21,616 nucleotides of DNA from Trichothermofontia sp037445115 (lineage in GTDB: Bacteria > Cyanobacteriota > Cyanobacteriia > B231), in contig JBBILC010000099.1 of the NCBI GenBank assembly GCA_037445115.1, positions 1-21,616 on the forward strand, read 5' to 3'. The notes beneath the pieces were generated by a model, which was given only the letters and a program-made list of their open reading frames with translations, did no database searches and had not been told where the DNA came from. Positions 13,915 through 21,616 of the stretch are shown here, one piece after another (the stretch's first letter is position 1; each line of letters begins with the position of its first letter). The translations under genes and the position numbers were made by a program.

Positions 13915-16446
13915 TTGTCTTTGGATAACAGTTTTGATTTAGCAGTCCTGGCTTATCTCTATGCCCAGTTTGGGCAGTTATTAACTCAACAGGCGCAGTT
14001 TAGGGGTGCGGCCATCTGGTATCAGCGCGCCTTAGCCATACACTCTGGCTGGCCGGAACTTCACTATAATCTGGGCCATCTCCTGTATTATCAAGGGGAT
14101 CTGGCTGGGGCAGCAGCGTCCTATCGGCAGGCGATCGCGCAAGGTCCTGGGTATGTGGCAGCTTGCTATAACTTGGGTTTTATTTTGGAGCAGCAGGGGC
14201 AGTTCGGGCGGGCGATCGCGGCTTACCAACAAACCCTGGCGTGGCAGCCCGATCACCTCAAAGCGTTGAATAACCTGGGTTGCTTGTGGGTGCGTTTGGG
14301 CAAGCCAGTGGCGGCAATTCCCTATTTCCAAAAGGCGATCCAGTTACAGCCCGATTGGGCTTCGCTTTATAGCAATTTGGGACAAGCGTTGCAGACGATC
14401 GATCTCGATCGGGCAATCGCGGCGTATCACCAGGCGATTCAGGTCGATCCGAGCTATACCGGGGCTTACTACAATCTGGCTAAGCTTTGGCAGCAACAGC
14501 AGCAGCATGAACTGGCTGTACCGTACTTCCAAACCGCGATCGCCCTAGAACCGGATCATGCCTTCGCCTGGAGTGACTGTATTCATTCCTATTTGGAATT
14601 GGGGCAGTTTGAAGCGGCGATCGTGGCTTTGGTGACTGCGTTGGAACGACAGGCTGAGTTTATTCAGTACTATTTAGCTGCCCCGCTGGCCTCAACGCAC
14701 TCAGATGAGTTTACCCTCGCCCAGGTCGCCTGTAGCCAATTTTTAAGAACGGTGATGGCGTTAGGTGAGCGATCGGGAGAATCGCCACAGGGCTGTCTTG
14801 ATCTAGACTCGGCACTTTTAACCCAAGCCTATCAACACTTAGCTGCGACCTATGACTACTGGGGGGATGTGCAGTTGCGGTATGGTCATGCTCAGCAGGC
14901 AGAAGGGTATTACCAAAAGGCGATTGCTCTGCAACCCCAGGATAGGGTGTTGTACCAAAAGCTGGACCAAGCTCTGGCTCTGCAAGCACGGGTTGATGCT
15001 AAGCAACTATGGGATTATAGCCACCAGCAAGGGGCGGTTAATGATATCCCGACTAGGCCGATCGTTCAGACCGGGGAGGATACCGCGATCGGGGCAGCGG
15101 CGTCATGCCCTCCACCGATCGTTGGTATTTTTGCACGGACGCAAGATTGGCTGGGGCAAACCCAGCCGGGCCGTCCATATTGGGTGCCGGTTTCTCTGGT
15201 GGTTCAGAAGTGGTCGATCGCGACACCAACCATCGAGGCAGGGGCTAGCCCGTTGCCGCCGCCGGTACCTAGCCGGATTGGGTTGGGAGGCCCAACCCCA
15301 CAGACCTGTGCGGGGATTAACTGTGCCGATTGTCTGGGGGAAATTTTCCAAGCGTTAGGAGCTACCCATGTTGGTCAGGGGATACATTACTGTGGTGCTG
15401 TGCCCTCCCGCGTGACGACTGCCAGCCAAGCCTTTGTCGCCCTGTTGCCCCAGGGACGGACTTGGACGGTGCCGCAGCAAAATTCCTGGTTGATTTGTAA
15501 TGCGATCGCAACGGTAACAGCGGATCACTATCTTTTGGCGGATCTTTCGCGGGCGTATCCCGGAGAATTACCAAATTGCCGTCAGTCTCACCCGGAGAAG
15601 CATCCGATTTTTCGCCAGGAATCACTCCCGCCGTTAACTCACTTTGCGGGAACGGTTGCTGTATTAACTGGGTTATCAGGTAATGTCTATTTTCACTGGC
15701 TGGTAGATATTCTGCCCCGGTTTTTTATTCTAAAACAGAGTGGCCTGCGGTTGGATAAAATTGACTACTTCCTGGTGAATAGTTGCCAGCAGTCGTTTCA
15801 GCGCGAAACCTTAAGGCTATTGGGGATTCCAGTGGCAAAGATTATTGAGAGCGATCGTATGCCCCATGTTCAGGCCGATCGCTTAGTGGTTCCTTCATTC
15901 CCAGGGCCTTTGGGTTGGGCGGAATCCTGGAGTATTCAGTTTTTACGAGAAACGCTTCTAGAGCCACTGCACGGGAAAATGGCTGCTGAGTTGACGGATA
16001 TTGCCTCCTGTTCAGTAGGAAAGCGTCTTTATATCAGCCGCCGGGATGCAAAGCATCGACGGGTATTGAATGAAGCGGAGGTAATTGCTTATCTGAAAAA
16101 ATTAGAGTTTACGATCGTTGCCTTGGAAGATCTTGGCCTTACAGAACAAGTACGATTGTTTGCACAGGCAGAGATCATTATCTCACTGCACGGTAGCGGT
16201 CTAACTAATCTTATATTTTGTCGTGCAGGAACGAAGGTGGTGGAGTTGTTTTCTCCCCATTACATTAGGCATTATTACTGGCTAATTAGTCAAATTCTCA
16301 ACTTGGAACACTACTATCTGGTGGGGGAGGGACTTGCCTGCTATCCAATCCGGCAACTGATGTACTCCCATCCTTTGACTGAGGATCTGGTGGTGCCATT
16401 AGCGCCTTTACAACGTCTGCTCATGCGTCTAGGGTATTCAGGATGA
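13915..16446 (+). CDS. TPR–GT61 family glycosyltransferase
   Basis: The 843-residue protein has N-terminal TPR units (about 10-240 and again 310-350; for example YRQAIAQGPGYVAACYNLGFILEQQG-type repeats), a Pro-rich linker (about 405-460), and a C-terminal GT61 (DUF563) domain. Segments seen are DLSRAYPG (about 545-552), HWLVDILPRF (from H594), RLYISRRDAKHRR (about 704-716) and LHGSGLTN (from L758), whose HGAG/HGSG motif typifies the family. GT61 includes EGT-like O-GlcNAc and O-xylosyl transferases. No ATG precedes the first repeat: the frame opens with TTG at 13915, 5 bp after the RTX stop and with TTG also at 13921; upstream in-frame stop is at 13897. Translation probably depends on coupling with the RTX gene. 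The TPRs likely bind the protein acceptor. The RTX protein is a possible substrate, by context only. Confidence 0.85.
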   Translation: MSLDNSFDLAVLAYLYAQFGQLLTQQAQFRGAAIWYQRALAIHSGWPELHYNLGHLLYYQGDLAGAAASYRQAIAQGPGYVAACYNLGFILEQQGQFGRAIAAYQQTLAWQPDHLKALNNLGCLWVRLGKPVAAIPYFQKAIQLQPDWASLYSNLGQALQTIDLDRAIAAYHQAIQVDPSYTGAYYNLAKLWQQQQQHELAVPYFQTAIALEPDHAFAWSDCIHSYLELGQFEAAIVALVTALERQAEFIQYYLAAPLASTHSDEFTLAQVACSQFLRTVMALGERSGESPQGCLDLDSALLTQAYQHLAATYDYWGDVQLRYGHAQQAEGYYQKAIALQPQDRVLYQKLDQALALQARVDAKQLWDYSHQQGAVNDIPTRPIVQTGEDTAIGAAASCPPPIVGIFARTQDWLGQTQPGRPYWVPVSLVVQKWSIATPTIEAGASPLPPPVPSRIGLGGPTPQTCAGINCADCLGEIFQALGATHVGQGIHYCGAVPSRVTTASQAFVALLPQGRTWTVPQQNSWLICNAIATVTADHYLLADLSRAYPGELPNCRQSHPEKHPIFRQESLPPLTHFAGTVAVLTGLSGNVYFHWLVDILPRFFILKQSGLRLDKIDYFLVNSCQQSFQRETLRLLGIPVAKIIESDRMPHVQADRLVVPSFPGPLGWAESWSIQFLRETLLEPLHGKMAAELTDIASCSVGKRLYISRRDAKHRRVLNEAEVIAYLKKLEFTIVALEDLGLTEQVRLFAQAEIIISLHGSGLTNLIFCRAGTKVVELFSPHYIRHYYWLISQILNLEHYYLVGEGLACYPIRQLMYSHPLTEDLVVPLAPLQRLLMRLGYSG

Positions 16447-16691
16447 ACATTGCGGGTATAATCAAGTCTATGGCATAATTTGCTGAGTTAAAAATTCCCT
16501 ACAAAGCCAGCACAGTTCTTCTGGACTTACGGCTTAAACCGTATAGCAGGATGCAAACTACCTCCTTATTAAGGGACTAAAAGCCTTGCCAATGGGTGTA
16601 CAGCTTCTTCTCCAGCACCAGAAGCTCAGAAGAGGCAAGTTAGTAAAAAGTGCTTATCTAGAGCAATAGGGAAACTTGATTTTAAGCAAAG
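16447..16691. other. Intergenic region before the TPR gene
   Basis: These 245 bp hold an inverted repeat AGCTTCT...AGAAGCT (16602-16608 and 16620-16626, 11-base loop) and ACGGCTTAAACCGT near 16526. A TATAAT at 16457-16462 has no good -35 partner. GC content falls sharply around here. Confidence 0.45.
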
Positions 16692-18875
16692 ATGTGGATT
16701 GCTGATATAATAAAACCTAAATCATCTGAAGTCTATTCCACGACTATGACAACCTTAGTTCAGCCAGAAACGATACTTGTACAGCTTAATCGTCAAGCAG
16801 AACTTTATTTGGCTGAAGGTAAGTTAGAAGCAGCAGAAGCAGCCTGTCGAGAGGCGTTGAAAATCCAACCGATGTCAGCAGGACTGTGGCAGACCTTGGG
16901 GAATATTCAGCAGATCAAGGGGCAGAGAGAAGAGGCATGGCAATGCTATACGAAAGCAATTGAACTTCAACCAAATTTTGCTCCTGCTTATGCCAACTTA
17001 GGTGCTTTGTACGCGCAACAACGAGAGTGGGAATCTGCTATCTATTATTATCAACAAGCAATTAAAATCGAACCAAAATTTGCTAGGGTTTATCGAAATT
17101 TAGCAAGAGTTTTTGAGTGCGCAAATCAGTCAGATAAAGCTGCAATATGTTGGTATCAGGCACTTACGCTAGAACCACAAGGGGTTACGGCAGAGCAATT
17201 CTTGACTGTAGGGAATGCTGTTATTCAACAGGGGAAAGTAGATGAGGCTCTATGGTGTTACGATCGCGCTATTGAATTGAATCCTAAGTTATCGCAGGCT
17301 TATCATAACCGTGGGGAAATTTTCAAGGCTAGAGAAGAGTGGAATGAGGCAGTTAATGCCTATCGTCAGGCGATCGCGGTCAAATGGGATAGTATCGGTT
17401 CCCATTATGGGTTGATCAAGGCGTTGGAAGCGTTAGAATGCTGGGAGGACGCGGTGACAGCTTACCGAGACGTTATCCAGCTTAATCCGAATTCGGCGGA
17501 AATTTATCATCAGTTCGGAGATGCTCTAAGAAATTTGCAAGCGTGGGAAAATGCGGCAAAGGCGTATCAACAAGCGATCGCGTTAAATCGGGATAATCCT
17601 TGGTCGTATAATAATTTAGGAGATATGCTAATCAAACTGGAAAGTTGGGAGGAGGCTGTTACTGCGTATCGTCAGGCGATTAAGCTAAACCCAGAGTTCC
17701 CTTGGTCTTATTACAATTTAGGGGACGCGTTGGCCAAACTTGAGTACTGGGATGAGGCACTAAATTGTTATTATCAAGGCAATATGCTTAACCCAAACTC
17801 ACCACTAAGCTATCAAGTATTGTTAGACGAAGTAATCAAAAAGGGAGAGATTGAGGAAACCATCAAGGTATATCGACAACTCATTAAGTTGCAACCAAAT
17901 TGGGAAGGGCTTTATGAGCAACTAGGGACTCTTCTCAAAGAACAGGGAAAATGGGATGAAGCCGTAGCAGCATACTCCCGTGCAATTGAACTAAATCCTG
18001 ATCTAACCTGGTCGTATGCTCATTTAGGGGATGCACTTGTTAATTTAGAACGCTGGCAGGATGCCGCTGTTGCGTACCGCCATTGCATTGCAACTAATTC
18101 TAATCAAGGCTGGACTTACTATCATTTTGCAGAAGTGTTAGTAAAGCTACAACAGTGGGACGAAGCCGTTATAGCCTATCGCCGCGCAATTGACTTGATG
18201 CCAGAACAAGACGGAATCAAACAGAAGCTAGCAGATACTTTGCAACAAAGGGCAAAAGTAGACTTAGCGAAAGCTGCTGAATATTATCATCAAGCAATTG
18301 CAGAAAATCCCGACCATTTAGAACTTTATTACAAGGCTATAGATATTCAAAAAGATAATTCAGAACTTTACCTTCAACTAGGACAAGCTTTAGTGACTCA
18401 AGGTCACTATGAAGAGGCGATCGCATTTTACCAAATAGCCTTGCAGATTCAACCTGATTGCGCGGAAGCTTACTTTTTAATGGGTCAGGTAGCTGCAAGG
18501 CAGCAAAACTTTGACTTGTCACTTTCGTTTTATCGGAAAGCTATAAAAGCTGATGCCACTGAGGCACGATACCAGCACCATCTAGGAGAAGTTTTAGAGA
18601 TGCAGGGACACTACTCTGAAGCAATTTTAGCCTACCGAAACGCAACCGAACTTGATCCTAGATCAGCAATCTCATTTCAGTACCTTGGAGATGCTTTAGT
18701 AAAAGATAAATCATGGGATGCTGCACTTCTGGCCTATCAACAAGCAATTCAACTGGATACCCTGAATGCTAATCTTTACAAGAAGTTAGGAGATCTTCTA
18801 GCAAGACAGGGGAAAATATCTGAGGCTAGCCAAGCCTATCAAAAAGCAATTCAACTTAACCTTAAGATTTATTGA
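16692..18875 (+). CDS. Pure TPR-repeat protein, 727 residues (O-GlcNAc-transferase-like repeats)
   Basis: Nearly the whole length consists of 34-residue TPR units, about 18 to 20 of them, with the usual W/Y-LG-A-YxxAIxLxP pattern (for example AVTAYRQAIKLNPEFPWSYYNLGDAL). Many units carry W at the turn position (EEWNEAVNAY, ESWEEAVTAY, ERWQDAAVAY), which points to internal duplication. No catalytic domain, signal peptide or membrane span is visible. It probably forms a superhelical scaffold that binds partners or protein substrates. The upstream end is uncertain: ATG 16692 lies before an extended -10-like TGATATAAT (16703-16711), and the next in-frame ATG is 16746 (MTTLVQPETILVQ), which may be the real start. 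It is probably co-transcribed with the gene 93 bp downstream, whose TPR units resemble these. Confidence 0.85.
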   Translation: MWIADIIKPKSSEVYSTTMTTLVQPETILVQLNRQAELYLAEGKLEAAEAACREALKIQPMSAGLWQTLGNIQQIKGQREEAWQCYTKAIELQPNFAPAYANLGALYAQQREWESAIYYYQQAIKIEPKFARVYRNLARVFECANQSDKAAICWYQALTLEPQGVTAEQFLTVGNAVIQQGKVDEALWCYDRAIELNPKLSQAYHNRGEIFKAREEWNEAVNAYRQAIAVKWDSIGSHYGLIKALEALECWEDAVTAYRDVIQLNPNSAEIYHQFGDALRNLQAWENAAKAYQQAIALNRDNPWSYNNLGDMLIKLESWEEAVTAYRQAIKLNPEFPWSYYNLGDALAKLEYWDEALNCYYQGNMLNPNSPLSYQVLLDEVIKKGEIEETIKVYRQLIKLQPNWEGLYEQLGTLLKEQGKWDEAVAAYSRAIELNPDLTWSYAHLGDALVNLERWQDAAVAYRHCIATNSNQGWTYYHFAEVLVKLQQWDEAVIAYRRAIDLMPEQDGIKQKLADTLQQRAKVDLAKAAEYYHQAIAENPDHLELYYKAIDIQKDNSELYLQLGQALVTQGHYEEAIAFYQIALQIQPDCAEAYFLMGQVAARQQNFDLSLSFYRKAIKADATEARYQHHLGEVLEMQGHYSEAILAYRNATELDPRSAISFQYLGDALVKDKSWDAALLAYQQAIQLDTLNANLYKKLGDLLARQGKISEASQAYQKAIQLNLKIY
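16703..16711 (+). promoter_or_regulatory. Candidate extended -10 promoter element
   Basis: TGATATAAT is a textbook extended -10 (TGnTATAAT). No good -35 is seen 17 bp upstream, which extended -10 promoters can do without. If used, transcription would start near 16718 and translation at ATG 16746 instead of 16692. Confidence 0.3.
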
Positions 18876-18968
18876 ATCCAAGAATTGAGTAGCTATTAAA
18901 TATTCGACAAAATAACAGAATTATCAGATAATAGATTCCATCTCAAACGATTTAAGAGGAGTGATGAA

Positions 18969-21575
18969 ATGACAGAAACCAACGAATCAAATAATTTTCA
19001 TAGATTCATAATTATTACTCAAGGTAGAACGGGAGGTACAACCTTGCAAAAGATTTTAAATATTCACCCCAAAATCAACACTATTTTTGAGCCTTTTAGT
19101 CCCCGGAAAAATATTGGCATCAGTTTCTCAAGAAAATATTTGAATGAAAATCATGAAATAGCGTCTTTAGTACCCAAACCTTTAGTACCCGAAACGGAGT
19201 ATTACCATTGGGTTCACCAGTATCCTATATCCGTACTAAAAAAGGTTTTAGAGGAAATTCATCAGGAATTTAATGGCATAAAACATTTATTATACTCATT
19301 GCCATATGAGATGAATCAGTATTTATTGAGACAACCCGAATACAAATTAATTGTCTTGACAAGACAAAATCTATTACAGCAGGCTATATCATTTAATATT
19401 TCTAATCAATCAGGAGAGTGGGAAACTAATCAAAAAAAAGTTATTGAGAGTCAATATGTACCAATTAATGTACAAACATTAAAAGATACAATAGCCCAAT
19501 ATCAACAGGAGATAAAAGTGTATAAAGTAGAATTACAAAAAATGAATCGGGATTTTTTAGAAATTCACTATGAAGATATATTTAATATTGATCTTTCTTT
19601 GGAAGTCAAATTAGAGAAGGTCTATCAAATATTAAACTATTTAGGATTTAGCTGGTTTGAGGAGGAGGAGCAAGTTAATCGGGTCAAAGATCTGCTTGAT
19701 CCGAAAAAAACAAAGCTAAACTCCCATCAAACTTATCTACTAATTCCTAATATTCTTGAAATAGAAAAAGAGCTAGGTTGTGAGGAAACAGGATATTTGT
19801 TTGGCCAAGAAGCAAACAAATACTTTAGTTTAGGCAAGATGCTTCAGCAAGAAGGTAAACTAGAGCAAGCGATCGTTTCCTTCCGTCAAGCCATTGAATT
19901 AAACCCTGAAGAACCTGCTTTTTATGGGCATCTAGGTAACGTTTTGGCTGACAACAATCAGATAGAAGCAGCGATCGCTTGTCATCAAAAAGTAAGCCAA
20001 CTGATCGGCTGGGAGCAATATACATTAAAAGGTTACGAGTTTACTCAAGATTGGTTTACTAACCATATTAGCAACTGGAATAAGTATTTAAAGCAATTTG
20101 CTGGAAAACCAATTAATGTATTAGAAATTGGTAGCTATCAAGGAAGATCTACTTGCTGGCTTTTAGATCATATTTTGACCCATGATTCAGCCACAATTAC
20201 CTGTGTCGATCCATATTGGCCAAGTTATGTACATTATTTTGACGCTAACATTATCAAAACAAATGCTGCTTCAAAAGTGATTAAGCGTCAGGGTACATCT
20301 GAAGAAGTGCTAAGTTCGTTACAAGCCGACACCTATGACTTTATTTATATTGATGGCAATCATGACGATGCAGTGGTGCTGTACGATGCAATTTACTCTT
20401 GGAATTTAGTTAAAGTTGATGGGTTAATTATTTTTGATGATTATCTGTGTCCGATACCAAAGGAGAACACAAAACTAGGTACAGATTTATTTTTATCACA
20501 GTACAAATCTACCCTTGAGGTAATTCACAAAGAATACCAAGTGATTGTTAAAAAAGTGTCAAATAACTTGAATCAAGACCTATCAGTACGTAGTCAATTT
20601 TTCAAAAAAGGGAATCAATTGTATCGACAAGGCAATATAGCGGAGGCTGTTGTTGCCTATCAAGTTTACACCAAGCTCAATCCAAACTTTTATTGTTCTT
20701 GGCACAACTTAGGAGAAGTATTAGTAAAACAAAGCTACCTAGATCAGGCAGTCTCCGCTTACCGTCAAGCGATCGCTCTTAATCCTAACTCTGTGTGGTC
20801 TTATTATAATTTAGGAGAAGTACTTGCCAAACAGGGTGATACTGAAGGAGCGATCTCCGCCTACCGCCATGCTAGCGAACTTAAGCCAGATGTTATGTAC
20901 TTCCAGCAACCTTTGAGGGAAGCAATTACTGCTCATCGTTATGCGATTGAAATTAACCCAGATATCCCACCAAAAACCACTTACTATAATGCACCAACCC
21001 TTAACGATCGGTGGATTGTTGAATATGTTTTTCCTGGCAAGCGTAAAGGATATTTTTTTGAAGCAGGAGCAGCCAATGGTCAGAATGCTAGTAGTTGTTT
21101 TGTCTTAGAAAAAGAATTAGGATGGACAGGAATTTGTGTAGAGCCAAACTCGGATTTTTTTCAAGAACTTCTTAGAAATAGACCGAATAGTATCTGTGAA
21201 AATATTTGCCTTGCCAATCATTCTGGAAGAGTAGCTTATATAGAAGGTGGCTCCAATATGGTCAACCCTTATTTAGGAGGCATTAAAGAGAATCTTGAGC
21301 AGTTTAAACACAATGGTTCAACTGTAATTAACGAGGGGCAAGAAGTACAGAAACTAGCCTTAACAATGGAGGCTGTGTTGAAAAAACACCAAGCTCCAAA
21401 AATTATTGATTATGCGGCTTTTGATATTGAGGGAAGCGAACTTCCTGTTTTAGAGGTATTCCCTTTTGATGAATACTTAATTTTAGCTCTCAGCATAGAA
21501 ACTGGAGGTGTAGCTTGGTCAAAGATTTATGAACTTCTAGCATCAAAAGGATATATAGAAGTCCAGAAGTGTTGA
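18969..21575 (+). CDS. Sulfotransferase–TPR–methyltransferase–TPR–FkbM methyltransferase fusion
   Basis: The 868-residue protein shows five segments. (1) A sulfotransferase-like domain (about 10-280) with QGRTGGTTL (18-26, the 5'-phosphosulfate loop for PAPS) and LTRQNLLQQAISF (130-142, matching the 3'-phosphate motif with R132). (2) A TPR pair (about 285-345). (3) A class I SAM methyltransferase of the Methyltransf_24 type (about 355-530) with LEIGSYQGRS (385-394), an acidic TCVDP (411-415) and DFIYIDGNHD (457-466). (4) TPR units (about 545-665) very like those of the preceding gene. (5) An FkbM-type methyltransferase (about 672-868) with FFEAGAANGQNAS (697-709), CVEPN (723-727) and FDIEGSELPVL (818-828). 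It should thus sulfate and O-methylate a glycan or glycoprotein. ATG 18969 follows AGAGGAG with 8 bases between. No transport signal is seen, so it is cytoplasmic. Segment limits are estimated. Confidence 0.82.
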   Translation: MTETNESNNFHRFIIITQGRTGGTTLQKILNIHPKINTIFEPFSPRKNIGISFSRKYLNENHEIASLVPKPLVPETEYYHWVHQYPISVLKKVLEEIHQEFNGIKHLLYSLPYEMNQYLLRQPEYKLIVLTRQNLLQQAISFNISNQSGEWETNQKKVIESQYVPINVQTLKDTIAQYQQEIKVYKVELQKMNRDFLEIHYEDIFNIDLSLEVKLEKVYQILNYLGFSWFEEEEQVNRVKDLLDPKKTKLNSHQTYLLIPNILEIEKELGCEETGYLFGQEANKYFSLGKMLQQEGKLEQAIVSFRQAIELNPEEPAFYGHLGNVLADNNQIEAAIACHQKVSQLIGWEQYTLKGYEFTQDWFTNHISNWNKYLKQFAGKPINVLEIGSYQGRSTCWLLDHILTHDSATITCVDPYWPSYVHYFDANIIKTNAASKVIKRQGTSEEVLSSLQADTYDFIYIDGNHDDAVVLYDAIYSWNLVKVDGLIIFDDYLCPIPKENTKLGTDLFLSQYKSTLEVIHKEYQVIVKKVSNNLNQDLSVRSQFFKKGNQLYRQGNIAEAVVAYQVYTKLNPNFYCSWHNLGEVLVKQSYLDQAVSAYRQAIALNPNSVWSYYNLGEVLAKQGDTEGAISAYRHASELKPDVMYFQQPLREAITAHRYAIEINPDIPPKTTYYNAPTLNDRWIVEYVFPGKRKGYFFEAGAANGQNASSCFVLEKELGWTGICVEPNSDFFQELLRNRPNSICENICLANHSGRVAYIEGGSNMVNPYLGGIKENLEQFKHNGSTVINEGQEVQKLALTMEAVLKKHQAPKIIDYAAFDIEGSELPVLEVFPFDEYLILALSIETGGVAWSKIYELLASKGYIEVQKC

Positions 21576-21616
21576 ATGATAGGAAATGTGTTAAAAAATA
21601 GCCTCTAATCGTGTAA
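21576..21616. other. Right-edge tail, no feature seen
   Basis: This is 41 bp of AT-rich sequence after the fusion-protein stop. Only a 10-codon frame starts in it, too short to call. Confidence 0.6.

Noticed and set aside
14852..15358. Plus-strand 168-codon frame
   Set aside because: It is an out-of-frame shadow inside the TPR–GT61 gene; the product is Arg/Gly-rich without family features.
16457..16462. TATAAT just after the GT61 stop
   Set aside because: No -35-like hexamer lies at a suitable distance and there is no TG extension directly before it.
1..21616. CRISPR array, transposase or integrase genes, rRNA
   Set aside because: No regularly spaced direct repeats, no transposase or integrase motifs and no rRNA-like stretches were found; the repeats seen are single short palindromes or short tandem units.

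Overview
The window looks like cyanobacterial chromosome. The main evidence is the gene order rplS – tRNA-Trp – secE – nusG – rplK – rplA – rplJ – rplL, the many GCGATCGC (HIP1) octamers, short hairpin repeats of types common in cyanobacteria, and the many TPR and pentapeptide-repeat proteins. The species cannot be fixed from sequence reading alone.

Layout: (1) 1–3093, minus strand: two consecutive genes for dynamin-like / HSR1-like GTPases. The downstream one runs off the left edge. (2) 3429–5690, plus strand: a TPR–radical SAM protein, ribosomal protein L32 (rpmF) and a molybdopterin-dependent sulfite-oxidase-like enzyme. (3) 5783–6553, minus strand: an exported pentapeptide-repeat/TPR protein. 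(4) 6914–11336, minus strand: the housekeeping ribosomal/secretion block, with a recognisable L10 leader RNA before rplJ, a tRNA-Trp(CCA) gene, tandem repeats between secE and nusG, and hairpin repeats inserted between rplK and rplA. (5) 11426–21575, plus strand: an accessory surface-glycan or glycoprotein set. It holds a GtrB-like membrane glycosyltransferase, an RTX calcium-binding protein, a TPR–GT61 glycosyltransferase placed 5 bp after the RTX gene, a pure TPR protein, and an 868-residue protein that appears to join a sulfotransferase, a class I methyltransferase and an FkbM-type methyltransferase through TPR segments.

Base composition changes along the window. The stretch from about 3.4 to 16.4 kb is GC-rich: one sampled 60-base line at 15241 counts 43 G/C. 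The stretch after about 16.45 kb is AT-rich: the line at 19021 counts 22 G/C. The left GTPase operon also reads AT-richer than the centre. This suggests different origins or ages for the flanks.

The best candidates for an undescribed system are the multi-domain glycan-tailoring protein at 18969–21575 with its TPR/GT61/RTX neighbours, and the paired GTPases at the left edge. All functions are inferred from motifs read by eye; no database search was run.
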